A stretch of DNA of 64,000 nucleotides from Saprospiraceae bacterium (GTDB lineage Bacteria > Bacteroidota > Bacteroidia > Chitinophagales > Saprospiraceae). Under the pieces are notes generated by a model that searched no databases, was not told the origin of the DNA, and worked only from the letters and a program-made list of their open reading frames with translations. The stretch is taken from the NCBI GenBank assembly GCA_041392805.1, contig JAWKLJ010000002.1, positions 1,689,001 through 1,753,000 of the forward strand, written 5' to 3'. The position numbers and the translations under genes are program-made. Shown piece by piece: positions 34,279 through 43,693 of this stretch (the stretch's first letter is position 1; each line of letters starts with the position of its first letter).

Positions 34279-35937
34279 ATGAAGAATTTCTCTACTTTTC
34301 TTGTATTTACTTTTTTATTTTGCTGTGTAAATTTTTCTTATGCCCAGCGCAATTGTGGCGCCATGGAGTATTTGGAAGACCAGCTACAACAAAACCCTCG
34401 CCTTCAGTTCAACATGGACCAGATCGAAAGCCAGACTCGGAATTTTATAAAAAGGGGTGGCGATCTTCAAAAAGCAGTAATTACGATTCCCGTCGTCGTA
34501 CATGTAGTTTATAATACCAGTGCCGAAAACATCAGTGATGCGAAGATTCAAAGCCAAATTGATGTATTGAATGAAGATTTTCGTCGCATGAATGCGGATA
34601 AAGTTAATACGCCCAGCGTTTTTGCAGGTGTAGCTGCGGACGTAGAAATTGAGTTTTGCCTGGCGACTGTTGATCCTAGCGGTGGGGCAACCACTGGGAT
34701 TACCCGCACGTCTACTTCCAAGCGCTCTTTTCAATTGAATGATGACATGAAGAAGAGCAATAAAGGCGGGAAAGACCCCTGGCCAGCGGGCGATTATTTA
34801 AATATGTGGGTTTGTGACATTGCTAGCGGTTATTTGGGTTATGCCCAATTTCCTGGTGGAAACCCTGCAACGGACGGTGTTGTTATCGATTACGCTTATT
34901 TTGGTACAGGAAGTTCTGCTCCTTATGACCTTGGCCGTACAGCCACACATGAAGTTGGCCATTGGTTAAACCTACGCCATATCTGGGGTGATGGTGGTTG
35001 CGGTGTTGATGATTTTGTAAGTGATACACCTGTTGCCGGAGGACCTAATTACACGGGATCACCCTGTACCTTCCCTGGCCCAAATACTTGTAATGAAGGA
35101 GCCGGTGATTTGCCAGATATGTTCCAAAACTATATGGATTATTCCGATGATGCCTGCATGAATCTCTTCACCAATGGTCAAACTTCCAGAATGAGGGCCT
35201 TATTTGGTGCTGGAGGTGCGCGTGCTAGCTTATTGGCTTCCAATGGTTGTGGCAATGGCAGCGGTGGCCCAACCTGTAGTGATGGTATCCAGAATGGTAG
35301 TGAAACAGGCGTAGATTGCGGTGGCCCAGATTGTGCCCCATGTAGTGGCGGCAGTTGCGCTGCACCAACTAACTTGAGTAGTACACCAAAAAACAATGGA
35401 AGACGAGCAACCCTGGCATGGTCAGCAGTGAGTGGCGCAAATAATTATACGGTAACGATTCAGCGAATTGCCCCTACCACAGGGACTATTTCAAGTACCA
35501 CCACCACTTCCACCAGTCTGACCGCAAGTGGCTTGACGAATGGAAACACCTACGAATGGACCGTTACAGCTAATTGTAACAGTGGATCTAATACCGCCAC
35601 AGCTACTTTCGTGGCAGGTCAAGCAGGTAAGTTGAGTCAGCAAACAGATGACCTTTTGGTTTATCCCAACCCTGCCACCGACAAGTTAATGGTCGTATTC
35701 CAGGAATTGACGATTGCTCCTGAATTGACTTTCCAAACGGAATTTAACACATCAAAAGACTATAGCTTGCAGGTAACGGATGTCTATGGAAGAACTTTGC
35801 AAAGACACCTCATTGCAGAAGGCGCCGAGACTATTGAACTGAATGTCGCTAACCTACAGCAAGGTATTTATTTCTTGAGAATGACTGATAAAGCGGGTGA
35901 AGAAATAGCTATTAAGCGTTTCTTGGTACAAAAATAA
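34279..35937 (+). CDS. Secreted M43 (pappalysin-like) zinc metalloprotease with FN3 and T9SS sorting domains
   Basis: This 552-residue metzincin-type protease has a signal peptide (about 1-23). The zinc site is HEVGHWLNLRH (His224, Glu225, His228, His234) followed by WGD, as in cytophagalysin/pappalysin proteases, with a Met-turn candidate in QNYMDYSDDACMN. A Gly/Cys-rich hinge (PDCAPCSGGSC) leads to one fibronectin type III domain (about 362-447) and a C-terminal T9SS type A sorting domain (LLVYPNPATDKLMVVF to FLVQK). It should be secreted through the T9SS and digest extracellular protein. The gene is flanked on both sides by related GGAAGTCGG-type palindromes and has a reasonable promoter at 34199. 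No operon partners. Confidence 0.94.
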   Translation: MKNFSTFLVFTFLFCCVNFSYAQRNCGAMEYLEDQLQQNPRLQFNMDQIESQTRNFIKRGGDLQKAVITIPVVVHVVYNTSAENISDAKIQSQIDVLNEDFRRMNADKVNTPSVFAGVAADVEIEFCLATVDPSGGATTGITRTSTSKRSFQLNDDMKKSNKGGKDPWPAGDYLNMWVCDIASGYLGYAQFPGGNPATDGVVIDYAYFGTGSSAPYDLGRTATHEVGHWLNLRHIWGDGGCGVDDFVSDTPVAGGPNYTGSPCTFPGPNTCNEGAGDLPDMFQNYMDYSDDACMNLFTNGQTSRMRALFGAGGARASLLASNGCGNGSGGPTCSDGIQNGSETGVDCGGPDCAPCSGGSCAAPTNLSSTPKNNGRRATLAWSAVSGANNYTVTIQRIAPTTGTISSTTTTSTSLTASGLTNGNTYEWTVTANCNSGSNTATATFVAGQAGKLSQQTDDLLVYPNPATDKLMVVFQELTIAPELTFQTEFNTSKDYSLQVTDVYGRTLQRHLIAEGAETIELNVANLQQGIYFLRMTDKAGEEIAIKRFLVQK

Positions 35938-35945
35938 CCGCTGTT

Positions 35946-36043
35946 GCGAAGTCGGAAGTGGGAAGTCGGGAAGGCAGGCGCTTTTCTCCACTTTTTAACT
36001 GCCGGAGCTAGTCACATTTCCGCCTTCCCCTTTCCGACTTCGC
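35946..36043. repeat. GAAGTCGGAAG-type inverted repeat, right of M43 protease
   Basis: The end arms GCGAAGTCGG (35946-35955) and CCGACTTCGC (36034-36043) are perfect inverted copies and pairing continues inward imperfectly through GGAAGTGGG and CCTTCCCC. It lies between the convergent M43 and SNF2 genes and may terminate both. Confidence 0.7.
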
Positions 36044-36075
36044 ACTTTTTAACGACCGAAGGTAATCCCTTCCCT

Positions 36076-39018
36076 CTATTCCAATAAATACTGAATATCG
36101 CCCTTCGTAAAACTCATTTTGCCCACCTCTCCGATGATATCCTCGGCCAGCTGCGCTTTTCTTTCCTGTAAGGTGAGAATTTTCTCTTCGATACTGTCTT
36201 TGGTAATAAATTTAACGGCCATCACATTTTTGTCCTGGCCAATCCGGTGCGCCCGGGCAATGGCCTGTTGTTCCGTGCTAGGGTTCCACCATGGGTCCAG
36301 GATAAAGACATAATCTGCTGCGGTTAAATTCAGGCCAGTACCTCCCGCTTTAATGGAAATGAGAAAGGATTGAATGTCGGGATTCTCCATAAATTGTTTC
36401 ACCGCCTGTTGCCGCTGCGGGCCGGTCTGTTGGCCGGTGAGCCAGCTATAGGCGAGCCCTGACTGATCGAATTGATCCCGAAAAAGTTCAAGATACTGTG
36501 TAAAAGAACTGAAAATCAGCACCTTGTGCCCTCCTTTTCTAATAACCTCCCAATGTTCTAACACATCTGAGAATTTACCACTTTCTTTTTTGAAGTCCGG
36601 AAAAACGAGGCTAGGATGATTGACAATTTGGCGGAGGCGAGTTAGCGATTGGAGCACCATGATTCGGTACTGCGGACTATTTCCATCAAAGTTTTCGAGG
36701 AGGTAATTCCTTGCTGCCGATTTTTCCTTTTCATACAATTTCTTTTGTTCAAGTCCCATTTCACTATAGAACAATTTGGTGGTCAAGGGGGGCAAATCTT
36801 TAGCCACTTCTTCTTTGGTTCGTCGAAGTAAGTAGGGTTTGACCAGTTTTCGCAAGCGCTCTTTTTTTTCATCATCCTGTTCTTTTTCAATGGGACTGAT
36901 GAATTCCCGTTTGAAAAAAGCGAAACTTCCGAGTAATTCTGGGTTGATAAACTGCATTTGTGACCATAGGTCTGATAGCGAGTTTTCTATAGGTGTACCA
37001 CTAAGCGAGATTTTGTGTTTAGCAGGAAAGGTATTGATCGCTTGAAAGACTTTGCTTTCGCGGTTTTTTATTTGCTGACTTTCATCCAGAATAATGTATT
37101 CGAAATCTATTTTCTGCAATAAATTGGCATCTCTAAGGGCGGTTTGGTAGGTGGTCAAGACAACATCGAAACGCAGGATTAGCCTCGGATCATTATATCT
37201 TTTAGTACCGCTGTGTTGGTAAACGCTCAGACTGGGCGCAAACTTTTGCAACTCCTGGGCCCAGTTGAAGACCAAGGAGGCAGGGAGAATGATCAAAGCA
37301 TTGAGTGACTTTAAAAAAAACGCATCAGGCGGAGCCTGGAAAAGATCCAATTGGGTCGATGGACCTTTGGTTTTAGCTTCTGGCTCGGGTGTTTTCTTGT
37401 GTTCTTTGGCATGTAGCAGTACCGCAATGGTTTGCAGCGTTTTCCCCAGACCCATATCGTCAGCTAAGCAGGCACCCAATTCATTGTGGTACAGGTTTAC
37501 CAACCATTGCAAGCCAGCGAGCTGATAAGGCCTTAAATCCGCTTTTAAAAGCGGAGAGGGGCGAAAATCGGCTTGCACCAGGTCGTCCATTTGAGGGACT
37601 TGTAATTTCAGCTCATCTAATAAAGTAAATTGGCTTTTGGTCAGTCGCAGTTGACCATGTTGGGTTTTGGCAAATTTGGCGAGATCCTTGTATTTATTTA
37701 ACCACGCATTAGGAATAAGAAAATAAGTGCCATCAGGGAGTGGAAAAAAGCAATTCTCCGCTTTGATATAGGGCATTAACTTGATAAAGGGGAAACTAAA
37801 ATCTCCGACCTTAACCTCTCCGTGAATATCGAACCAATCATTGTCCTGTGAGGAGCTAAGGTCTAAACTAGGCGGCGCAAGCATTATTCGATGGCCATCT
37901 ATTTCTGGCATAAGCAGCGTGAAGCCAGCCTTTTCAAGGGCAGCTCGCTGGTGACCTAGCCATTCGAACAGGGCATACGGCTCCTCCGTTTCCAGCTTGG
38001 GCGATAAATAATGACTATCCGCTTTGGGCGTAATAGAGAAGCTAGCCAATTTGTCAATATAAACCTTTTCCTTTTCTACTTGCCGTTGTACCTTTACGAT
38101 CTCTACTTCCTGGGCGCCAATTTTCAGGCTTATTTTTTGTTGGCGTTGCTCCCGCCAATGAAAAGTGGTGCCAGGATAGCACATGTTGACATTAATCATC
38201 CATTCTGCAGTGAATAAATGTCTGACCACCTCTAATTCGCACCCTTCCAGTTCATCCAATTGAATCACCGCAAATCCCTCCGCTTCTATATCGACCTTTG
38301 ACGCAACTTTTAGGATGAATTTTTGGAAATAGGCGCTGACCGAAGCGGAAGGAATCGCGACTTCATCTTTTTGCTGGAATGGTTTGACCATATTACCATT
38401 GATATGGTCGATCTGGTACAAGCGGTAATTAGCAAAAATCCAGGCGGGTTTATTGGTGATAGGAATGACTTCCTTTTTGCTGATATGCCAAATGTCCTCT
38501 CCTTCTTTGAGCGTCAGGCGATAAAAGACTTTTTCCGGTGTTTTTCTAAAAAAAAGCAAGGGGCTCAATTTGTCAGGCATCTGCTTCAGGATAAAATCTT
38601 TGGCGAGTACCCGACGTTCGACATTCCAGCTAATGGGCAATTGGTGTCGGGTAAGCAAGAGCAGCAACTCATCCAGTTTGCGGTGAGCAAATGACAAAAT
38701 GCTGGGTTTTAGTTCTTCTTGCTCCAACAGCTCTACCAATGGTTTTTCTTTGCGCTTATTGGTATTAAACTTCTGAGCAAGACTTTTGGGCTGAAGGAGG
38801 TCTATTAAGTCAAAGATTTTTTTTCTGGTGGCATCCATCTCGATTTCGAAAGCGCCAATCGTTTCAGGGATGGCTCTTTGTTGGAGATGTGTCAATTCAC
38901 CCTTTTTATCCTTGCTGCAGATATAGGCATTGGGTAAAAAAAGACTTTCCTGAAAAGGGTATAAATTATAGACAATTTCAAACCGTTGATTGGTGGTGGA
39001 TGCTGCAGGTGATGACAT
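36076..39018 (-). CDS. SNF2 family DEAD/DEAH-box helicase/ATPase
   Basis: This protein of about 980 residues is a bacterial SNF2-type ATPase. The N-terminal half (about 1-470) is the less conserved region found in bacterial SNF2 proteins, with a SWIM-less beta-rich layout. The core has motif I DDMGLGKTLQT (about residue 520), motif II DESQ in ILDESQQIKN (about 644, in place of DEAH), motif III LSGTPIENSLSDLWSQ, and helicase-C motifs ISIKAGGTGLNLTAADYV and RAHRIGQDKNV. I prefer the ATG at 39018; an alternative TTG at 39042 adds eight residues. Such proteins move along DNA or displace proteins; some are parts of defence islands but nothing near this copy suggests so. Confidence 0.93.
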   Translation of the reverse strand: MSSPAASTTNQRFEIVYNLYPFQESLFLPNAYICSKDKKGELTHLQQRAIPETIGAFEIEMDATRKKIFDLIDLLQPKSLAQKFNTNKRKEKPLVELLEQEELKPSILSFAHRKLDELLLLLTRHQLPISWNVERRVLAKDFILKQMPDKLSPLLFFRKTPEKVFYRLTLKEGEDIWHISKKEVIPITNKPAWIFANYRLYQIDHINGNMVKPFQQKDEVAIPSASVSAYFQKFILKVASKVDIEAEGFAVIQLDELEGCELEVVRHLFTAEWMINVNMCYPGTTFHWREQRQQKISLKIGAQEVEIVKVQRQVEKEKVYIDKLASFSITPKADSHYLSPKLETEEPYALFEWLGHQRAALEKAGFTLLMPEIDGHRIMLAPPSLDLSSSQDNDWFDIHGEVKVGDFSFPFIKLMPYIKAENCFFPLPDGTYFLIPNAWLNKYKDLAKFAKTQHGQLRLTKSQFTLLDELKLQVPQMDDLVQADFRPSPLLKADLRPYQLAGLQWLVNLYHNELGACLADDMGLGKTLQTIAVLLHAKEHKKTPEPEAKTKGPSTQLDLFQAPPDAFFLKSLNALIILPASLVFNWAQELQKFAPSLSVYQHSGTKRYNDPRLILRFDVVLTTYQTALRDANLLQKIDFEYIILDESQQIKNRESKVFQAINTFPAKHKISLSGTPIENSLSDLWSQMQFINPELLGSFAFFKREFISPIEKEQDDEKKERLRKLVKPYLLRRTKEEVAKDLPPLTTKLFYSEMGLEQKKLYEKEKSAARNYLLENFDGNSPQYRIMVLQSLTRLRQIVNHPSLVFPDFKKESGKFSDVLEHWEVIRKGGHKVLIFSSFTQYLELFRDQFDQSGLAYSWLTGQQTGPQRQQAVKQFMENPDIQSFLISIKAGGTGLNLTAADYVFILDPWWNPSTEQQAIARAHRIGQDKNVMAVKFITKDSIEEKILTLQERKAQLAEDIIGEVGKMSFTKGDIQYLLE

Positions 39019-39163
39019 TATAATGCAAATTTGGGGAGGCAATGATACTAATAAGTTAAAGAAATTTCAACATTTACGTTAGGACTATTATTTTTAGGGA
39101 TTATTTAGGACATGGTCTCTGTATTGAGGAAGAATAACTTGCTTCTACTCGATGGTTTACCTC

Positions 39164-39194
39164 TTGCTCAATAGAAAATAGAAAACTACATTTA
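39164..39194 (+). promoter_or_regulatory. Candidate promoter TTG-N20-TAcaTTTa
   Basis: TTG at 39164-39166 and TACATTTA at 39187-39194 are separated by 20 bases, five of six key positions of the Bacteroidota -7 box. It precedes the CPBP protease gene by about 25 bases. Confidence 0.5.
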
Positions 39195-39219
39195 AACACC
39201 TTTTAGGCAACTAAGCCCT

Positions 39220-39966
39220 ATGATAACGTACCTACCTACTATTGCTGACCATTTGCTTTTTTTTCTACTTGGCATCGTCATGCCTTTCCGTTCGGTGAAG
39301 GCCCAGAAAAAGATTCATCAATTGGAATATCCCACCGAAGCCAAGATTCAAATGTATTGGATTAATGGATTTGGTTTATGGGTGATGGCCGTCCTGACCT
39401 TGTTGGTTTGGTGGTTTTCTGATCGCCTGGTATCGGATTTAGGCTTGGGGTGGCCCCCTCCTGCGTTCAACTTTGCGGCCTCGGTATTATTGCTACTATT
39501 CCTGGCTTTATACTTCCTGGATGTAGGCGCGGAGCTGGGGACCCAGGGCCAAAGGCAAAAAACCTTTGAGCGATGGGCGCAGGATATGCCTTTCCTGCCC
39601 GCTAAAGATATCGAATGGCTTCATTTTAATTTCCTGAGTTTGAGTGCGGGTATTTGCGAAGAGATTGTCTTTCGAGGATTTTTTATTACCTATTTGAATG
39701 CCCTTTTTCAGTTTCTACCAGCGACTACCGCTCAATGGCTGGCCGTCCTGGTTCCTGCTGTCATTTTTGGTACCGTCCACTATTACCAAGGATGGAAAGC
39801 CATGTTGAAAATTAGTCTGATGGCTATCCTGTTTGGGTGTGTTTTTGTACTGACGGGCTCGCTCTGGGTTCTGATTTTAGTTCATGTTTTGATAGATGTG
39901 TTGGGTGGCGCTTTTAGTTGGTGGTTGCATTCCCGCTTTGGCCAGGCTGTGGTGGAGGAGGAATGA
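39220..39966 (+). CDS. CPBP family intramembrane metalloprotease
   Basis: This 248-residue integral membrane protein belongs to the CPBP/CAAX-protease (Abi) family. It has several hydrophobic helices and the ordered catalytic motifs EEIVFRG (Glu147, Glu148, Arg152), FGTVHYYQGW (His187) and HVLID (His222, Asp226). The family includes prenyl-protein proteases, bacteriocin self-immunity proteins and regulators; its substrate here is unknown. It stands alone and has its own promoter candidate. A ~161-bp palindrome follows the gene at 40004. Confidence 0.92.
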   Translation: MITYLPTIADHLLFFLLGIVMPFRSVKAQKKIHQLEYPTEAKIQMYWINGFGLWVMAVLTLLVWWFSDRLVSDLGLGWPPPAFNFAASVLLLLFLALYFLDVGAELGTQGQRQKTFERWAQDMPFLPAKDIEWLHFNFLSLSAGICEEIVFRGFFITYLNALFQFLPATTAQWLAVLVPAVIFGTVHYYQGWKAMLKISLMAILFGCVFVLTGSLWVLILVHVLIDVLGGAFSWWLHSRFGQAVVEEE

Positions 39967-40003
39967 TAGGAAATATTTGGACGATGGATTAATTACTGTG
40001 TTA

Positions 40004-40164
40004 AGGAACGTTCAAACAATAACTTCGACTTTCTGGCTGCCTCTTTTGTGACCATGCTTCGCCAAAAATACTCGCCGTAGCTTCGGCTACGTCTGCGTTT
40101 TTTGGCTCGCCTGGCCACAAAATAGCCGACCCATAATTGTCGAACTTATTATTCGAACGTTCCT
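40004..40164. repeat. 161-bp near-complete palindrome, element A
   Basis: The end arms 40004-40029 (AGGAACGTTC ... CTTCGAC) and 40139-40164 (GTCGAAC ... GAACGTTCCT) are inverted copies with few mismatches. Inner segments pair again (TTTTGTGACCA with TGGCCACAAAA; TTCGCCAAAAA with TTTTTTGGC) up to an apex CGTAG-CTTCGG-CTACG. The whole can fold as one long hairpin. Size, apex and core match element B at 25416-25575. Confidence 0.88.
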
Positions 40165-40203
40165 AAATTCAAACAGCTTCACAGGAGTGGGCATTTTCTC
40201 TAT

Positions 40204-40281
40204 GTACCCTCCGCTCCTCTGTGCAGCTTACACCTTAAGGGTTGCAGAGGTTCACGGAGGAGCAGAGATCACAGAGGGTAC
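40204..40281. repeat. Inverted repeat related to the dispersed element
   Basis: The arms GTACCCTCCGCTCCTCTGTG and their inverted partner (…CACAGAGGGTAC) enclose a short unpaired centre. The right half, TTCACGGAGGAGCAGAGATCAC, resembles ACACGGAGGAGCGGAGATCGC in the dispersed element at 7058-7411. Confidence 0.7.
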
Positions 40282-40369
40282 GCTCGGCCCTGTTTTGTTG
40301 TAACACTTTGGTACTATTTGTTCCATTTGGGATCGCTGGTGTCAATTTATGCCCAGTCCTTAATATGCT

Positions 40370-41341
40370 TTAACCAAAAATCCGTTCTATTTTATCGGCC
40401 AGAGCCCTGGCGTGTCCTGGCTCCGATTCAAAAGACCAACCTGCGATATGGGGACTTAAAACGACATTACCTGCCGTCTTAAGGTGCTGAAAAGGAGCAG
40501 GTAAGTTATGGAGATCCAAATGAGAAAATGACATTTCTTCGTATTCCAAGACATCCAGTGCGGCCCCTAGGACCTTTCCCGATTGCAAAGCATCTACCAA
40601 ATCTGCCGTATGCAAAACCAATCCCCTGGCCGTGTTGACTAAAAAGATAGGTTTGCGGAAAGCGTCAAGAAAAGCGGCATTCACAAAATGGCGGTTCTCT
40701 GGCAAAAATGGAATATGCAAACTGATGATATCTGCCTCTTGTTGTAACTTGGCCAAATCGACCGCTTCGGCATATTGATCGCCATAATCGCTTTTGAATT
40801 TGTCATAGGCGAGTACCTTGACTTCAAAACCTTGCAGCCGTTGGGCAAAAGCAGTTCCCATATTCCCATATCCAATGATGCCAACTGTTTTGCCTTTTAG
40901 CTCCACGCCTCGGTTGCCTTCCCTGATCCATTGCCCATTGCGAACCTGGTGGTCTGCCCTCGCCAGGTTGTTCAGAAGGCTTAATAAGAGGCCAATCGTA
41001 TGCTCGCCGACAGTATCCCGGCTGCCTTCAGGCGATGGCAAAACCTGGATGCCCTGCGCCTCGGCATAGGCCAGGTCAATATGCTCCAGTCCTACCCCCG
41101 ATCGAGCAATAAATCGTAGGTTCTTTGCATGCGATAGAAAATCCTCGTCCAGCTTGATCCGGCTTCGTATCACCAAACCGAAACAATCTGCTACCTGACC
41201 TAGTAGGGAAACCCGGTCCATTTCGGAATAATCCAGGCACTCGTATCCACGTTTTTGTAGACGTTCCCATAAAACAGGTGCCGTTTGATCGATAAATATT
41301 ATTTTTCTATGGGTCACTTTTAACTGTTTTGGTGCATACAA
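40370..41341 (-). CDS. D-2-hydroxyacid dehydrogenase (NAD-binding)
   Basis: This 323-residue cytosolic enzyme is a D-isomer specific 2-hydroxyacid dehydrogenase. The nucleotide motif is GYGNMG (157-162), with Asp180 in LAYD fitting NAD preference. The catalytic Arg239 (VNTARG), Glu in DVLEYEE (about 265-269), and His298 (SPHIAGW) are present. It has no C-terminal ACT domain, so it resembles shorter phosphoglycerate dehydrogenase-like or hydroxypyruvate reductase-like members. Which 2-oxoacid it reduces cannot be told. The initiating ATG at 41341 gives a normal N-terminus. It is a single minus-strand gene. Confidence 0.9.
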   Translation of the reverse strand: MYAPKQLKVTHRKIIFIDQTAPVLWERLQKRGYECLDYSEMDRVSLLGQVADCFGLVIRSRIKLDEDFLSHAKNLRFIARSGVGLEHIDLAYAEAQGIQVLPSPEGSRDTVGEHTIGLLLSLLNNLARADHQVRNGQWIREGNRGVELKGKTVGIIGYGNMGTAFAQRLQGFEVKVLAYDKFKSDYGDQYAEAVDLAKLQQEADIISLHIPFLPENRHFVNAAFLDAFRKPIFLVNTARGLVLHTADLVDALQSGKVLGAALDVLEYEEMSFSHLDLHNLPAPFQHLKTAGNVVLSPHIAGWSFESEPGHARALADKIERIFG

Positions 41342-41533
41342 AGAAAGTTAAAAATTCTTTAGCCGCAAGCAATAAAAAATGGCCGATGGAGGTTTATTCC
41401 ATTAGAAGATTAATTTGGTAGACTGATTCCTTCTTCTTTCACTATTCCTCAGCGCATATATTCTCAACATTTTCCAAGCACAAGCACAAGAACTGTTTTT
41501 TTATTGATTCCCTATGTAACAAATCATGTCATC

Positions 41534-43288
41534 ATGAACAGCCTAAAATCCATTAACCTAATTGTTGGGTGTTGCTTAACTATTGTTTCTTTTTCCCAAA
41601 ACAGTTTTGTGCAAATCATGGACCAGGTGGAAACCTGGCCAAACAGTTGTGTGGCAGATACCCCAGATCAAGGTTTTGTTATGGCCAATGAACTGGAAAA
41701 ACCCTTTTCAGAGGGTGGAAAGCATGGGTTCTTTGTGGTAAAATACGATTCTTGTGCCCAAGTAGAATGGTCGAGGTTGTATGAGAGCGATAATTTTGGC
41801 CTTTTCCTGGAAGACCTTACCGTGAGCCCCGCTGGTGATATCCTCGCTACTGGTTCCACCGGGTTGCAAGATGTATTTTTGCTAAAAATAGACCTGGCTG
41901 GTGAAATTCACTGGTTACATGCCTATGACGCTTCCAATTATGATCGATCTTATGCTATTGATGTATTCGAGGATCAGATTATGTTATTTGGCAACTACTT
42001 GGACAATGTAGAAAGTAGAAATTATGTCCTAGTAACGGATATGGATGGCAATATCCGATGGTCAAAAAGGTATGCCTTGCAGGAAGGGGAGGGGAGTGCC
42101 GTTTTTGGAATGGAAGGTTCTATACTTTGCCGTAATGGGCACACCTTGTATGAAGTAGATGCCAATGGCAACCCCCTCTGGGCTAAACAATACTCCGATG
42201 CCGAATTAACGTCTCACCCTATTGCCATGGAAAACGGTTTTGCCATAACTTTTACCGCTTCGGAGGCAGGACAGCAATTTGTAGCCAAAATTGGGCAGGC
42301 AGGGGGGATGGAGTGGCAGTCAGAAGCCTTGCCAGCAGCCTACGAGCAATCGGATCTGGCCCTTAGCCCGAAAGGAGAACTCGTGTATGTGAATTCACTG
42401 GCGTCTACAGCGGGGGAAGTGACGATGTCCTTACCCATGATAACCCTTTTATCTGATAAAGGCTCAGTAAAGGCGCAATACCTGTTCGAATTAGGAGACT
42501 TTGGCCGATTTATTGACCCTGCATGTACCGTGAATGCTGAAAATGGAATTACCCTCAAAGGGAAATACGAAAATGAGTTTTCTTATGATTATGTGCTGCG
42601 AATCACACCCGATACCGCATTGAATTGTGTTGGCCTCCCCTTCGCGGAGACCTACGCCCAGGCACCACCTGTAAAGCAGTCTCCATTTAATGTCACAGCT
42701 GCAACCATGACTTTTCAACGGATTGACACCTTTCATATAGCTTATCAGGATATTGACCTTAATTCCTGGGCCTTTTGTGGCAACACAAGGGGGGAAGAAT
42801 TTTTGGCAATAGACTCCCTTGTCGCCTGTGCCGATACCTTCCTTTTTACGTCACCCTATGAAGAAGCTTCCTATGTCTGGAAAGATGGCTCAACAGCAGC
42901 GGTTCGAATGCTAAAGGCTCCCGGAAAGTATCAGGTAGACGTGATTACTTGTAATAAAACCTATCACTACGACATTAAACTGGACCTTGGCAAATGCCCC
43001 TGTCCGCTTTTCGTCCCCAATGCCTTTTCGCCCAATGGCGACGGCATGAACGATCAACTCGAATTATACGCGAGTTGTCTCTTTAGAGATTTTGATTTGA
43101 AAATCTTTAATCGCTGGGGCGAATTGTTGTACCAGGCAAACGGGCCGGAAGTCTACTGGGATGGTACGTCAAAAGGTAAGCGCTTGCCAAGTGGCGTATA
43201 TGTTTATGCCATTGATTACTCTTGGGAAATTTATCCGGGGCATTTAAGGCAGGAAATCGCCACCGGAACGGTGGCTTTGGTGCGGTGA
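41534..43288 (+). CDS. Secreted protein with T9SS type B (gliding-associated) sorting domain
   Basis: This protein of about 584 residues has a signal peptide (NLIVGCCLTIVSFSQ, start ATG 41534 in preference to 41504). Residues 30-450 contain repeated short beta-motifs with tryptophans (ILATGSTGLQDVFLLKIDLAGEIHWL-like blocks), typical of propeller-like Bacteroidota surface proteins. The end (from FVPNAFSPNGDGMNDQLEL to ATGTVALVR, about 490-584) is a T9SS type B C-terminal domain, also called the gliding motility-associated C-terminal domain. This directs export by the T9SS with surface attachment. The specific role is unknown. It lies immediately upstream of a repeat-rich intergenic block. Confidence 0.9.
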   Translation: MNSLKSINLIVGCCLTIVSFSQNSFVQIMDQVETWPNSCVADTPDQGFVMANELEKPFSEGGKHGFFVVKYDSCAQVEWSRLYESDNFGLFLEDLTVSPAGDILATGSTGLQDVFLLKIDLAGEIHWLHAYDASNYDRSYAIDVFEDQIMLFGNYLDNVESRNYVLVTDMDGNIRWSKRYALQEGEGSAVFGMEGSILCRNGHTLYEVDANGNPLWAKQYSDAELTSHPIAMENGFAITFTASEAGQQFVAKIGQAGGMEWQSEALPAAYEQSDLALSPKGELVYVNSLASTAGEVTMSLPMITLLSDKGSVKAQYLFELGDFGRFIDPACTVNAENGITLKGKYENEFSYDYVLRITPDTALNCVGLPFAETYAQAPPVKQSPFNVTAATMTFQRIDTFHIAYQDIDLNSWAFCGNTRGEEFLAIDSLVACADTFLFTSPYEEASYVWKDGSTAAVRMLKAPGKYQVDVITCNKTYHYDIKLDLGKCPCPLFVPNAFSPNGDGMNDQLELYASCLFRDFDLKIFNRWGELLYQANGPEVYWDGTSKGKRLPSGVYVYAIDYSWEIYPGHLRQEIATGTVALVR

Positions 43289-43324
43289 TTCCCATTCTTT
43301 TTTAGAGGACGTAGAGGTATTGGG

Positions 43325-43499
43325 TTCAATGGCAATGCCTGCCGGAAACAACGATAAAAATATGGCATACCTAACGGCATGCTACGGGCTTTTTTACGCC
43401 TTTTTCTACCGATGGTCAATCCCTAAAGGGATTTTTTACGCCTTGCTCCGCTCGTGCACTTGCCACAACTCAAGCCAACCCTCCAATACCTCCACGTCC
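43325..43499. repeat. 175-bp direct repeat, copy 1
   Basis: Bases 43325-43499 are almost identical (one difference seen, at 43493) to 43802-43976. Both start with TTCAATGGCAATGCCTGCC and end with a stretch like GGTATTGGAGG in reverse orientation (CCTCCAATACCTCCACGTCC). The final part is related to the dispersed element at 7058-7411. Confidence 0.9.
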
Positions 43500-43590
43500 C
43501 CAAAAAAAACGCTAGCCACAGTAGAATCAAAATTAAAATGGCAATCAAAATTTCAATGCCTCCTGTCTGTGTCGCTGTGGCTTGCCCCAA
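43483..43590. repeat. Inverted copy of part of the dispersed element
   Basis: Read on the minus strand this region corresponds to 7186-7306: GGGGCAAGCC, AGCGACACAG, a stretch of hexamer-like units (GCCATT, TTGATT, TTAATT), CTACTGTGGCTAGCG and a TTTTTTTTGG-like tract followed by GGACGTGGAGGTATTGGAGG. Confidence 0.8.
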
Positions 43591-43693
43591 CTTACAACTT
43601 CCCCCCGCCATACCTCCGCAAATAACCTCCATTACCAGCTCGTGAACTTGTCACTTCTTTGACTGCCAATAGCTCCCGCTATATCGCAACAGC

